Assembly: GCA_021234155.1 (NCBI GenBank)
Contig: JAJEKV010000013.1
Location: forward strand, 15,353,877 to 15,417,876
DNA: 64,000 bases
Direction of reading: 5' to 3'
Source of the DNA: Isoetes taiwanensis
Taxonomy: Eukaryota; Streptophyta; Lycopodiopsida; Isoetales; Isoetaceae
The notes beneath the pieces were generated by a model. The model was not told the DNA's origin, ran no database searches, and saw only the letters and a program-made list of their open reading frames with translations. Shown piece by piece: positions 48,801 through 59,849 of this stretch; position 1 is the first letter of the stretch, and every line of letters begins with the position of its first letter. Both the position numbers and the translations under genes were made by a program.

Positions 48801-49242
48801 AGGTCATCACAATAACAGCACCCCTAATATTTAATATTTACATTATGTCTATAACAATATATCTGTTTTGGTACTGGTGTCTTATCTCATGGCTCACATT
48901 CTTTTTTCAGGTTGCCAAAGATGGAATCCCACTGCCAGAAGATACAAAACTTTGCCCTCTTTGCCTGACCAACAGGACTAACCCTGCAATGATATCCGTA
49001 TCAGGCTACACGTTCTGTTATCCTTGTGTCTTCAACTACGTTTCTCAAGTAAGAGACTCCTAATATGCTTGTAACAAATCATGCTTGCGATCTCTTGCTA
49101 AGAAAGTTTCATGGAAATGGTATTTCTACTTTTGTGTTGATGGATCTAACTTGTTCCTGTGCATGTCTAGTATCATCGATGCCCAGTTACACTCATACCT
49201 TCTGAAGTTGATAACATCCGCCGCTTGTATCGTGATGCTTAA
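42432..49242 (+). CDS. PEX12: PEX12, peroxisome biogenesis protein 12 (ten exons)
   Basis: PEX12 is an integral peroxisomal membrane protein whose RING-like end works with PEX2 and PEX10 as a ubiquitin ligase that recycles the import receptor PEX5. Exons: 42432-42542, 42625-42730, 46342-46478, 46617-46866, 47318-47427, 47540-47614, 48122-48208, 48716-48802, 48911-49048, 49171-49242. All introns are GT-AG, and the spliced length is 1173 nt, 390 residues. The plant PEX12 start MLLQVGGEEGARPTFFEMA, ASFAESLYGLRRR, VFAYQLLYLLDAT, FAQTGLIGAVFLFK (membrane segment), MIEWWYQSAEER and a Pro run are all present. The C-terminal zinc-binding region has LCPLCLTN, FCYPCVFNYVSQ and YHRCPVTLIP, the incomplete RING typical of PEX12. 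Exons 1-2 lie in the inverted repeat, and the 3.6-kb intron 2 holds an antisense LINE. No frame break was found. Confidence 0.95.
42857..45560 (-). mobile_element. LINE (non-LTR retrotransposon) in PEX12 intron 2, antisense to the gene
   Basis: On the minus strand, from right to left: a linker block at 45465-45172 with WYDEECKNLHKQLKEEM; a block with EAMSKMNTGKAKDCEDL (about 44970-44930); the reverse transcriptase core near 44620-44330 with DLGLSQQLWAILTLYENVLG and ALFGLYIDELESFVAARW, where a YADD-type box is readable after a frame change; and the C-terminal block at 43528-42950 with RVSSHQLKIKAGHATRPKVE and an ICRWC knuckle. It is broken by stops and frameshifts. The endonuclease half is missing or unreadable, so it is probably 5'-truncated near 45.5-45.9 kb. 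The 3' end has a CTTT simple repeat near 42880. Confidence 0.85.
45561..46341 (+). other. Remainder of PEX12 intron 2
   Basis: No confident coding signal. An ATCAC pentamer repeat lies at about 45953-45973. The left part could still be damaged LINE sequence. The segment ends with the acceptor TTCACAG (46341) before exon 3. Confidence 0.6.
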
Positions 49243-49470
49243 CCGACGAGTCACTGGACTTCCAGAAGAAACTCATCATAAGAGTACAGGATAAATTATT
49301 GGCATTTTAATTGTGCTTTCTGGTATATGCAGTTCATAGCAGTAAGGGCATAACTTCAATAAGAGAGCATTTCATCCTAGTACGATCTCAAAACCTCCAC
49401 TTGATTTCATCGTTGTTTATAGTTGCATTTGAACTTGGTCTTTGAGGGAGTTGTAAAGGATCATAATAAT
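49243..49470 (+). other. PEX12 3' flank
   Basis: This follows the TAA at 49240-49242. An AT-rich segment with AGGATAAATTATTGG near 49290 probably contains the transcript end, but no single polyadenylation signal stands out. Confidence 0.4.
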
Positions 49471-49700
49471 GACTGGGGGAGACTGCTTGGTTCTATGAGA
49501 CCAATTATTACATCAGATCATGTACAGGGCACACTAGAAATGTGCATCCGAAAATAAACCGAAACCCTGAAACTGAAGAAAATTTTGTCTTTTTTTAGTT
49601 GTTGATGCAAATGCAAAGAACAAAGTGTTGGTCTTGTTCTCTTTCTAAGATGACTGTCTCATGTTTTTTCTTTGCTTGAATGCATGGACGCCTTTCTCAT
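49470..49700 (-). mobile_element. LINE 3'-end fragment
   Basis: TCTATGAGACCAATTATTAC and ATCATGTACAG match the start of the LINE 3' region at about 42927-42960. Weaker similarity follows (TGTTTTTTCTTTGCTTG). It is in the same orientation as the intron-2 LINE and contains no reverse transcriptase, so it is a second, 5'-truncated member of the family. Confidence 0.6.
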
Positions 49701-50700
49701 TATATTAATTTTGAGATTCTGATGTATGTGGCTGCCCAATTAGATTGGACAGAACAAAACATTATCTAAAGGGTTTTTTTGGATTAAGTTAATTTACTTT
49801 TTAATATGCAGGAACAGAAGGGAAATATGTTCCTGATGGAATTACGTAATTTCCATGTGACATCATGCATGGTAGCGTTGGAGTCCACCCAATTTTCTGA
49901 ATCAGAAAATGGTGCCTAACAATTTTGGGCAACCATTAGGAATAAGGCTTGTATGTGCACCGTAAATAAGTTCAGCTAAGATCCTATGTTAAACAGACCA
50001 CAGCAAGCAGGGTGATTCAGAGCACAGGGCGACTGAGTCTTCTATCATAATCATTACCTATGTTGATTTGCACATGCAAGCCAAAATGATAGAGCTAGAA
50101 AGGGCTTAAAGCTATAATATATGAACCTGGGACAATCATATAGCTTCTAATTATCGCCTATGCTAGAGAAAGGGCATAAAGATGTGATGTAGAAGGGATT
50201 CTGCAGGTCGGGGGCGGCAAGAATGGCTGAGCCCATTCTGTTCTATGACGTCAAGGTAAGCTACTTACGGGATTCTACAGGTTTTGTTGAGGCGATTTGT
50301 CATCCTGCAAGAATGATCCAAGAAACTTGACGTAATATGAATCATATAACTTCTGTCTCCGATCAACTCGTTGCTCGGCCATATGCACACTTGCTATAGC
50401 AAGGTTATAGAACTCATGGAACTCTTTCAAACAAAGCGAAATACATATTCTAGTGTTCTCGATGAGCTATGTCATTAGAGGTCAATGGTTCTTGTAAAAT
50501 TCGTTAAAGGTCAATGGTTCTTATAAAATGGTTGAGGTCAGTGAAATATATTAAAGAAAATATTGCTGCAAGCAGATGTATACATGCATGACAACTTTCT
50601 GTATACAGGTCCACGAGAGTCATGGCAATGGTTGAGCATAAACTCTGTATGTGTAGTCAACCCCCTATCGAGGCGTCAATGTTATAAATATTCAATAAAG
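49701..50700. other. Stretch with no supported gene
   Basis: AT-rich sequence with short incidental ORFs. GTCAATGGTTCTT is duplicated near 50480 and 50510. A possible exon-like segment at 50222-50255 is too short to call. Confidence 0.5.
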
Positions 50701-51240
50701 CAAACTTCTAGGAGAAAACTCACCTATACTTTTTGAACTTCTAGGAGAAAACTCACCTCGGGTGGGCAGCCGACTAACCGGAGGGACCGAGGGAAGGGGA
50801 ACCGACCAGTCATGACCGACCCAAGTTGGGATCTTAAGTGGGTTTTCTACTAAGTGCCCAGCCGAAACTAACCGGAGGTGACCAAAACCGAGGTGCCTTC
50901 ACAGGGTACCAACCGACTAGCCGACCAACTAAAACGACCAACGGAACCAACCAGTCGGGTGGGCAGCCGACTAACCGGAGGGACCGAGGGAAAGGGAACC
51001 GACCAGTCATGACCAACCCAAGTTGGGATCTTAAGTGGGTTTTCTACTAAGTGCCCAGCCGAAACCAACCGGAGGTGACCAAAACCGAGGAGCCTTCATA
51101 GGGAACCAACCGACTAACCGACCCAACGGAACCAACCAGTCGGGTGGGGAGCCGACTAACCGGACTGACCGAGGAAAGGAACCGACCAGTCATGACCAAC
51201 CCAAGTTGGGATCTTAAGTGGGTTTTGAGTTGAACACTCC
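50700..51240. repeat. Tandem repeat of about 190 bp, 2.5 units
   Basis: The units begin GGTGGGCAGCCGACTAACCGG near 50760, 50955 and 51141. Each contains ACCGACCAGTCATGACC and AAGTTGGGATCTTAAGTGGG. The sequence is rich in CCGACTAACCGG/ACCGACCAG elements. It is preceded by a smaller direct repeat of CTTCTAGGAGAAAACTCACC (50706 and 50739). Long ORFs on both strands are by-products of the repeat composition. Confidence 0.9.
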
Positions 51241-51416
51241 TTTTAAAACCGACGGGATGCATGTCATGTGCCCAATATCACAGCTCTACACAAAGTGCGT
51301 ACATTTAAGATTAGCCTTTAATACATAGCAATCATTCTAAATGATTGTCAAAGATCTTGAACGAGAAAATTTCCTTAACATCTCATTTTATATAAGTATG
51401 CCAAAAGCATTGCTAC

Positions 51417-51745
51417 ATTCATCAAATCGATGTGACAAATGCCTTCTTGCATGGAGAACTTGAAGAAGAGTTGTACCTAGAACAACCAGAAGGTTTTGAG
51501 CATGGATCCAATTTGGGTTGCAGACTACACAAGGCCATATATGGCCTCAGAGAGGCGTCAAGGACTTGGTACTCCAGGCCAAATCAGGTATTGATCATGA
51601 TTGGATTTCTAGCAAGTGCAAATATCCTAGTGTGTGCTATCGATTTCTACCATCTACCATGTTTGTATTATGTTATGTAGATGATTTAATCATAATAGCA
51701 GCCAAGAAGAATGATTTGGAATTCCTAAAGATCCAGTTGCATTAG
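51417..51745 (+). pseudogene. Ty1/Copia reverse transcriptase fragment
   Basis: Residues DVTNAFLHGELEEELYLEQP and LHKAIYGLREASRTWY, then after a frameshift CYVDDLIIIAAKKNDLEFLK, are classic Copia reverse transcriptase with the YVDD catalytic box. About 110 residues survive. Integrase and protease are absent upstream. Confidence 0.9.
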
Positions 51746-51799
51746 CAAGTGCTTTTTGAAGAATTTCTCAAATTATGCTCTGAAATGAATCATAATGGC

Positions 51800-52292
51800 T
51801 GGTTGATTGTCAACCCTCAGCTCCATGCCAATGCTCTAAGGAATCTGCAACTCGATGGCTGGCCTCTGCAACCATATTGCCTCATTGCAGCAACTGAGTA
51901 AAACTCAGCTTCAGTTGTTGAGCAAAACAGTTTTGCTTGGTGCTACTCCAAGAATATGTGCCTCCTGCAAAAGTGAAAATATACCCAGAAATTGATCTTC
52001 ATCTCCACCCCAATCTGCATCTACATCTGTGTACCCAATTATACCTTTGCTCCCACTTGCATTAAAATAAATGTCGAAGTCCTGATGTTCCTGCAATATA
52101 CCTCATACATCTCTTTAAGGAACAACAATATCTGTGTCTGGAACTATTTGAAATTTGCTTGTGCTTAGATAAAATCGGTGAAAGATATGGTCTTGTGGCA
52201 ACTACTGCAAAATTAAGTTTTTCCAGAATATTTTTGTACTCTTCATGAATGTAGAAGAGAGTTCCATTACAGAACCACTTGATGACTGCCAT
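51800..52292 (-). pseudogene. Copia reverse transcriptase end and RNase H fragment, opposite strand
   Basis: The minus strand reads FYIHEEYKNILEKLNF, then CMRYIAGTSGLRH, then SKGIIGYTDVDADWGGDEDQ and SISGYIFTFAGGTYSW in neighbouring frames. This matches the end of Copia reverse transcriptase and its RNase H. It faces the fragment at 51417-51745 tail to tail, so one element was inverted or two were joined. Confidence 0.8.
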
Positions 52293-52335
52293 TTAAGAAG
52301 AAATTGACTTTTTCGAGTCAAGGTACAAGAACTAT

Positions 52336-52443
52336 AACCAATGGTGGAGGAAAATTCTGATGTATGCTGAGAGCAAGCTGAGTAAAGTTAACCAATGGGT
52401 GGAGGAAAATTCTGATGTATGGTGAGAGCAAACTGAGTAAAGG
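52336..52443. repeat. Two-unit tandem repeat of about 57 bp
   Basis: AACCAATGGTGGAGGAAAAT and TCTGATGTATG, then GAGAGCAA and CTGAGTAAAG, occur twice back to back with few changes. It lies near the 5' side of the minus-strand Copia fragment. Confidence 0.85.
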
Positions 52444-52449
52444 CCTTAG

Positions 52450-55400
52450 CATGTTGTTGTATGGCATCCAGTGCTCATGAAACTCATGCATTTGATTTTC
52501 ATTAATCTGCAACTAGGTTTTGATTTTCACTATTCTGCAATGGGTAAAAATAGAGTTACCCTTGTTATGGGTCATGGCACAATCATGTCCATTAATTATT
52601 CTAGGGGATGGAATCACCAAGATGGAATAATTTAAGGGCTAAATCTAGCTATTTGGCAATTTCATAGCACATTTCTTAGCTAAAGTAATCGGAAAAACTT
52701 GAGGGAAAATTAATAATTTTACCTAAACTTTTTTCGCACTCGCACCAACCGTCAGGCTGTTTAGCCAAATGCTAGAAAGTAGGAGAGTGAAAATTTGTAT
52801 TGTTTAACTAAACCATAGCAAGTTTTGGAATGAGTTTCGGATTAGTTTAACTAAAGTAGTTCTAGGTGATGAGACATGAGATATATATAAATTTTATTAG
52901 TAAATTTATTTCCTAGTATCCATGGAATAATTTGAGGCCTAGACTTTGCTACTAACTTTTTTTTAGCATGCTTCCACAAAAAGGGGAGTAAAGTAAATGG
53001 AAACAATTGGGAAAAAATTTAGATCCTCCATTTCACAAGTGAAATAGCACCCCATTTTGGAATAGTTAGCAGCCAAGGCTTTGTATTGAGCTTGTCCTGG
53101 ATTTGAGGTACCCTTTCGAGCTTGGAAGGTATCCAAATGGAAGTGTGAGATTGCAAATTGTGTCTCCAAGATACTTTGTGTCTCTGCTGCAGCTCTCAAT
53201 TCAGCCTAGAGGCTAGTAATAAAAGTATCATGTTCTTGCTGTTGTTAGGTGGAGCTCAAGCTTTGAGTGGCCTTAGCCTATGAGACAGAGTCCTTCCAAC
53301 TGTTTACATGTGGTAGAAAGAAGTTGTAAATTGGCCTCAACAAGCTCCATAGATGAGATCATGATCACAACTAATTTGATTGAGTGCAGACTTGGTTTGC
53401 TTAGGTCTATTGGATTCGATCTTTAGCCATAGTGACTACTACTGTAAGCTGTTCAACATTCTTTCTTCCTCCTAAAGAGCAGTCACTTGTCTCGGGAGCT
53501 TATACCTTTGAGATGTTTTATTTCTTGGTTATCAACCTTGAGATGGATCATTCTCATCTAAGAATTCTGAAAATGAATTTTGAAGGCATCCCTGTGTAAT
53601 ATTTGATTTATCCAAATTCTGCTGAAACTTTTTACAAATTTGTCTTGGAGGGCGACTTGAGGGAGAGGCAATTAGATGAAAAGATTAGTAATAGATGGAT
53701 TAAAATACCACCATATGGTGGTGGATAGCTAGGCGTCTATAATTTTCTGAAAGATTGATGACTTGGAGGAGGTTGACGAGGCCTTTGCAGAGGTCGAAAA
53801 CTTGATACATTATTCTTTGCTACTTACTCCTATTCTAGGTCCAAATCAAGGACACTGATTTCTTTGTTGGGATCAAAATGCTTAGAGTGATAATTGATGA
53901 TTTATTGAATATGGCCGCCCATAGCTGTGGAAATCTTTTCGACCTTAGAGTTCCTGAGTTTGGGAAGCTCATCATGCATGCGAGATAGCAGAATATCTAC
54001 CCAATCCATGATCATATATGTAGAAGTAGCATAAGGTTATTGTAGAACAACTTATTAATCGAAGAATTCTTCTGGGCCAGCCTAAAAGTTTCTTTCAAGA
54101 ATTTGTACAAAGGTTGAGGTTTTTGAGGGTAAAAAACATGGTATGTTCATACTTTGAAAGCGGGAAGAGTATGTTTACCGTAAAGCAGAGCAGGGCAAGA
54201 TGGACTTCAGCGATGGCAGAGCTGAAAAGAATTTTGGAGCAAAGGCGTGAAAAAATTTCTAAGGTTTCCAAATGACTGGAAAAGGATATATAGACATGCC
54301 TGCTGAATTAAAGAAGCATTGTACCCATTGGGCTTGCCTTATATTGCTAGTGTGAGTGGTGGTCCAGCTGGTGAAATGCTATCAGAGATATTCGGCACTA
54401 AGTGGAGAGACAAAAGATCGTGAATTTCACAACTTGAAAAAGGATGATCAGACTATGCAAGCCGTGAGGAGTTGTCATGAAGATTTGGCATGGAAGTCAT
54501 ACTAGGAAGGTAAGAGAGTGCTTTTAAGTTTGACATGTTTCTTTTTTGAAAATGAAGTAAATTTAAAAAGATGGAAATGGTGAGGCCATATCAGCAATAT
54601 CCCTGGCTAGTAAAAGACATTAAGTGGTGCAAAATATTTGGGGTCATATAATGAAAGCTTCGAGTTGTCGACATTTAAGGTGATGAAGCTTGATGAGTTT
54701 GATATGATAAAGATCTTTGCATAATTGCTTGGTGTCCAGTTGGTGGCATAACTTACCATTAACGAGATTGACAATATTTCTGCCATCAATTTGAACATAA
54801 CTGACAACAAATTTTGTCCATGTAGAGTTAGACATAGTTGCAGAAGCATCGCCTGAGCGCGCCCACACTTCTTTCATGAGTTCTATCTTTGCAGCAATCT
54901 TTGGCTAACTCTTGATCCTGAAGGTGGAGGACTAGATTCTGCTACTAAATTTTACTAGGCTCGTGTGGTATTGAAGATAGAAATTGTTTTTCTGTGCTTC
55001 AATTTTGTATTTCAATTCTTCCATGCATTTCCTAAGCTTCAAATATGAGATCATGGTGGTCACGTTGAAAATGAATTGAACGACTTGCTTAATTCTTGGA
55101 CACCACCAAAATCATGTTATCTTAGTGCATATCTTTGGGCACGATTTTGTGATGATATGTTGTTGGCTGCAGCCATGGTCCTTATTATCCATTGGTTGTT
55201 AGTCGAACAAAGATAGTGTGATTAGTTCCTGGGATTTGAACTTGAACTTAAAAAAACCAGAACAAGTCCTGTTAATACATCTCCATTGATGCACTATGCT
55301 CGTGAAGGATCAAAAGTGTTGTGTGGTATGATGATTGCTGCTAAGGAGGCTGCTACCGAGTTTATGCCTAAGTGATGGATGTAGTTTCGACTTGACAAAC

Positions 55401-57080
55401 CATTTTTCTATGAAACTGTTTGAGATTCATCATCATGCATTATTCCGTGGCATGATTGATCAAATCATATTTTCTGCAATATAGACTACGAATGTGGAGT
55501 GTCCTTAATCTTTGCAACTTCGGCACCACACATTATTGTGGCGGTTGTGGTTGCACATAATTTTGAGCCACAAGAACTGATGGCGTGACATTGGCGTCAG
55601 AAAAGTCAAGACCACATGAAGAAATGTTCAGAGAATAATTTGCAAACTAAATAGCAGTTTTAGGAATTTGAGTATTGAAGCTTTGCCTAACCCGAATAGG
55701 AGGTGGAAGACTTTATAAAAACCAACCAACTATTTGGCGAGAAATTCTAGAGTCTGTCAATATGGAGTAACAAGCAATCAATAAAGTCATAGGCTGCCGC
55801 TACGAAATATTGCTTCATTTCATTGAGTTGTATGAGAATCTACTAGTCTTTACAGAAGAACCATATTGTTCTACAAGGAGGCTTCCATTTGTGTCCAATT
55901 GTTTTGCCATTGGCTTTGTTTGCCATGAGCCATTGGTTGAAAAAATGCGAAACTATAGATGTGGTAGGTGGTGTCTGTTTAACTAAATGAGAGCTTCAGC
56001 TTACTCAATGTGAGCATCTACACTTTGTTCTATAGAGGGCTTCCTTTTGACAGTACTATATATCGGATAGGGAAGTTTGAGATGAAGAGCACGAGCATAA
56101 TCATGTCGTGGTGGAGGATCACCATGTATATGGCATAAAAAAGAAGTGTCTCCCCCATCTGCTTGAGGTTGTCGAACAATGTGATCTTTTGGATTTATGT
56201 GAAAGAGTGGGTTGCCATAACCACTTCATGTTTTTAAATTAGTTCACATCCAATATTAAATTGATTGAATTGAATGATTTTTATCATCTATGGAGGCCAA
56301 TATGAAATGCCTGATAGATGGGTTCGCGATATGAAGAAGGTGGTTGTAACACATATGAAGACAAAATTGTGAAGAATTGTCATATATGCTTGTTGGAGTT
56401 CTATAATATTGAGTAAATAGGCAGGAGTATGCCTTGGAGAACCTCTATTTGGATGAGAGTTCCATTGGGAGTCTCCCTTTCGAACTGATGGAAGAAAATG
56501 TTCATGAGAATGTGCTCCTAGTGTAGGAGGTCTAGCTTGTACTCTGGAGGTGCAGATACAAACTTTTACGGATCAACATCATAGAGAGAGGACTTTTGGT
56601 AGGAGTCCCTATGTTGTTGTTGAACCAAATGCTCAGTAGCGTGTTGCAATTATACTTCTACCTGAGTAAAATCTCGGTACGACATGAGGCTAAAAGTCTA
56701 CCTGAGGCATGGCGTCCATAACTTTGGGGATTGGGATCTTATACAAGACAAAACCACAAGAGGAATTTTTTAAATATAAAAAGAATGGTGAAAAGAAAGA
56801 CAGATGAGAGAATATAGAACACAATTGGGACTAGATGTTGAATGCTTTCATATTGAAGGTTTTTTTTTTTTTTTTGGAGGTAAGGTGGGTTTTGTATTCA
56901 TACTAGAAACTTACATAGTGATATTGTATACCATCAGAGGTATACTGGTAGGCATAATGCCAAAATTACACATTCCAAAAGTTTGGAGATGTGTTAATAA
57001 AACCAGACTAATGTCTGTTAGCAGACTAAGGTCTGTTACCTATTACATACATTAACTTATCAGATAATCAAAACTTTATG
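52450..57080. other. Long degenerate stretch without a supported gene
   Basis: Only short ORFs on both strands. Coiled-coil-like peptide appears on the minus strand near 53199-52963 (ELRAAAETQSILETQF), and weak coding-like patches occur near 54400-54880 and 55090-55380. None matches a family I can name. A T run of 17 occurs at 56861-56877. It is probably old, decayed mobile DNA. Confidence 0.4.
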
Positions 57081-57102
57081 TTCATAAGTGTTTTGCTGCT
57101 TC

Positions 57103-57486
57103 CTATTGTGCATCAATCAGATCTTGCATGGTAAGATCCTGTACTCTTCGTCTGCCAAGGATATTCAGGTACAGGTCCAGTTTGGCAACCGGATAGTTAG
57201 TGAAATCCAGAAGAAGGAGAACATGGGCCTCCCGCATCTGCTGCCACTTATGGAATAAATTCATGAAAAAAGGCCTGAGATTGTTATGTCTCCAGGCTTC
57301 TGTTCTCTTCAGAATCTTCTTCAATGCTCTTGCATGAATCATCTCTTGTTTCAGCTAGATGAAAATTTCCTCTTCTTCAATCCCGGGAAGATTAGACTCC
57401 TCAGTGTCCGAGTCCTCAGCAACCCCCATACCTCGATCCTGGGCTCCATATCTATTAAGCCTCCTCATTGCATCTGTGCAAAATAA
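57103..57486 (-). CDS. Relative of the 172-residue cassette ORF (C-terminal part)
   Basis: The minus strand reads MRRLNRYGAQDRGMGVAED, an acidic EEEEIF patch, a stop, then ARALKKILKRTEAWRHNNLR and YLNILGRRRVQDLTMQDLID to the stop near 57103. The second half aligns with the C-terminal half of the ORF at 28599-29117 (ALKRLLKMEDVWLHNTFR and DLGDLIAVEL), with conserved Leu, Trp, His-Asn and Arg positions. It is much more diverged than the two 22-kb copies are from each other, so it is an independent family member. The function is unknown. Confidence 0.55.
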
Positions 57487-57685
57487 CATCATCATATTGA
57501 AGGTTTTGAAAATGACCAATCTAGCAAAGTGCCATGATTAAGAAGGAACAAGAAAAACTTAATTCTTGTTAACTTTTAAGCTTAAACTAGAAGATATAGA
57601 ACACATTATAATAGCAAAAACTACCAGAAGTGGCAATTGTCGCTGCTATTGCGGCTGTAAAGGGTCCGGAAATCTTTGTGATATG

Positions 57686-58174
57686 CTAAGAGATAGGAAT
57701 GACCAACTTTGTTGGAGCGGTTCTGTTCTGTGTTGGAATCTCGCCAGAAAGGTCGTGATCTCTGAACTGGGAAGCATGTCGTATAGGGCGTGATTCATTT
57801 ATGCTGTGAATATTATGACTTCTCTGCATTTTGAGCATCATGAATGTGTCCCATAGCATCTCATTTTTGGGCCCCTTTTGCTTCTTGTTGCCTTTTGAAG
57901 ATTTGATCGCACTTCTTGTATGGGCACGCTTGAGCTGAGGCTTTGGTGATGTATAAGTATTTAGGAATAGTCCAGGGTCTGGGGGCACAAGACTAAAATA
58001 CGATAAATGAATGAATGGACCTAGTGAAGTGAAGTACATGAAGGCGTCGAGTGACTCCTTCATAGGTTGCTTATATACACAATAAAAGCATATACTAGAC
58101 AAAATATACATACATAAGTAGATGTAACCTACTAAATAAGTATGACTGCCGTCAGGAGGTGGAAATTCCATCAT
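57686..58174 (-). CDS. Possible minus-strand ORF, function unknown
   Basis: An open frame of 162 codons. The first part is hydrophobic (YLVGYIYLCMYILSSICFY) and may be intronic. The second part is basic (KRAHTRSAIKSSKGNKKQKG), then polar. It lies between the minus-strand ORFs at 57.1-57.5 kb and 58.9-59.4 kb and might be an exon of one gene with them. No domain is recognised. Confidence 0.25.
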   Translation of the reverse strand: MMEFPPPDGSHTYLVGYIYLCMYILSSICFYCVYKQPMKESLDAFMYFTSLGPFIHLSYFSLVPPDPGLFLNTYTSPKPQLKRAHTRSAIKSSKGNKKQKGPKNEMLWDTFMMLKMQRSHNIHSINESRPIRHASQFRDHDLSGEIPTQNRTAPTKLVIPIS

Positions 58175-58392
58175 ACATCCAGTACCTCATGTAAATATAG
58201 TAGCTCGAGTGTGTGCTCAAAACAACAATGGTTTAAATTAATCGAGGTGTTCCTTTGAGAAGATCACGATGCACATTCATAAGGCAAAAAGGCCTTTCCG
58301 GAAATAAAGAATGGGGCTGAATTCAGTTAAAAGTCCTATCTAAATTTTTATTAAGTATACAAGAATGTCTGTTTACCAGACATTTTTGTAAC

Positions 58393-58650
58393 GTGGAACC
58401 CTGTTATGTTACATTCTACAACAAAATTACTACCAAGTCATTATCTGCCTGCAGATTACTACCAAATCATTCAGAGGGAATGGGAGCATATACAACAGAC
58501 AAAGAAGGAGACTGTGAATGATTTCACTATGAACTTCAATCACTTAGCAAGACCGATGAACACGGACATACGAGAACTGACAAGGAAGTATATTAATAGA
58601 TTATGTCTGGATGTGTTTAGCAAAGTAAGTTATTCAAGACCAAAGGACCA
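58393..58650 (+). pseudogene. Gypsy-type gag fragment, 5' part
   Basis: Residues LPSHYLPADYYQIIQREWEH and TKKETVNDFTMNFNHLAR, followed by RKYINRLCLD, resemble the capsid region of plant Ty3/Gypsy gag (Retrotrans_gag). The reading breaks off near 58650, where unrelated minus-strand coding sequence begins. Confidence 0.65.
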
Positions 58651-58691
58651 CCAGACACCGTAAAATTATGCATCAACTGCTGAACTAAAAA

Positions 58692-59387
58692 TTAATCCAA
58701 AGGTGAAGGATCTTCAAGCATATCATCCCTTAGCCGGAGGAGTGTGTCAGCTGGCTCAATGGTTTCTTGATGGAATTGGAGCAGTTGTTGTACGCGTAGG
58801 GAGCTCAATTGGTGTAAAGTCGATGAAGTCATCCATGCAATACTCAGCAAGCTCATAAAGCACTTGTGCTTTAGTTCTAGCCTCAAGCCAGCCACTACAT
58901 GGTATGTCCACAGGATATCCTCCAGTAGGAGGTACTCCTGCCCCTAGTGATAAATAACTGGGAGGGCGTCCAACCCAGTCAGCCGTGCCCCCTGGTCTCG
59001 GTGTGGCGGCATCTGTTCTGCCAATTGCTTCCAGCGGACAAAGTCATCCTCATGGATGTACTCGTTGTCTTCCCCATCCGAGGAGTTAGGTACCTTGCCC
59101 TTCTCTGCCGGTAGGGTGTCATCCTCCACATACTGGCCCATAAGAATGGCCAGTGCGAAGACCACTTCAAGGTACTGCTGGCCTTCATGTGTCACCACTG
59201 GCGGATTACGGCCCCATCTAAGCTTGCCCTTAAGAACATCATATGCATGAGTGTCCCTTCCCAACATCTCCCTCACTATAGCTCTCTCTAGGTCGAGCTG
59301 GGGCGGATCCCCTAAAGGAATGCAAAGAGGAAGCATCTCTTGAGTATAAAACTCAAGGAAGTCCGCATAGTCAGGATGGCTCTGCAT
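58692..59387 (-). CDS. Unknown minus-strand ORF inserted in the gag region
   Basis: From ATG 59387 an open frame of about 147 codons runs to 58944. It starts MQSHPDYADFLEFYTQEML and contains GQQYLEVVFALAILMGQYVE and an acidic EDNEYIHEDDFVRWKQL segment. A further open stretch continues on the same strand to about 58692 (YELAEYCMDDFIDFTPIELP) after a break. It is balanced, gene-like and has no stop for most of its length. I recognise no family. Its edges coincide with the break in the gag sequence. Confidence 0.45.
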
Positions 59388-59576
59388 GTTGGCGATGAGA
59401 TCTATCTTCTGGAGCAAAAATGGTCCGAGAACCCATCTGAGAAAAAGAAAGGAAGTACGGTCAAGTCCAGGGAAATAAGATGTTTTCATTGTGGTGGAAA
59501 TCATTATCAAATATGTTATCCTCAGAATAAGGTTATTGCAAAACCAGAATATCCTCTACAACTCACAAAATATTGA
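59388..59576 (+). pseudogene. Gypsy-type gag fragment with zinc knuckle, 3' part
   Basis: Residues HVGDEIYLLEQKWSENPSEK, then IRCFHCGGNHYQICYP, a Cys-Cys-His-Cys knuckle like those of retroelement nucleocapsids, ending LQLTKY and stop. It probably completes the gag interrupted at 58650. No polymerase follows. Confidence 0.6.
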
Positions 59577-59680
59577 AGGTAAATTCCATATGTACAATGT
59601 GCATATAGAGGAAAAAGAAGCAGGAATTTTTGAAGCTGAGAAGAAAGAAACATATGTAGTACATACAAGAAATTTATTGC

Positions 59681-59745
59681 GGCGGCCAAGGCCGCCGCGA
59701 ACATTTCTCTTTTCTAAAGCGCGAACATTTCTCTTTTCTAAATGC
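59681..59745. repeat. GC palindrome followed by a 20-bp direct repeat
   Basis: GGCGGCCAAGGCCGCC (59681-59696) is a perfect hairpin with a 2-nt centre. It is followed by two copies of GCGAACATTTCTCTTTTCTA. It differs in sequence from the cassette palindrome. Confidence 0.75.
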
Positions 59746-59849
59746 ACTGCGAGGGAATCTGTGTCACCTTGGACCTGGGGTGAAAACCATTTCCAACTGG
59801 TTCTCAAACGACAATGCCTCATAGTGGGATTCAAAATGTGGAATTCACC

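Noticed and set aside
50222-50255. Short exon-like stretch (MAEPILFYDVK followed by GTAAGC)
   Set aside because: A CAG before and GTAAGC after fit an exon, but eleven residues match nothing certain and no continuation was found.
50834-51262. Several overlapping ORFs on both strands
   Set aside because: They arise from the 190-bp tandem repeat and lack codon-like character.
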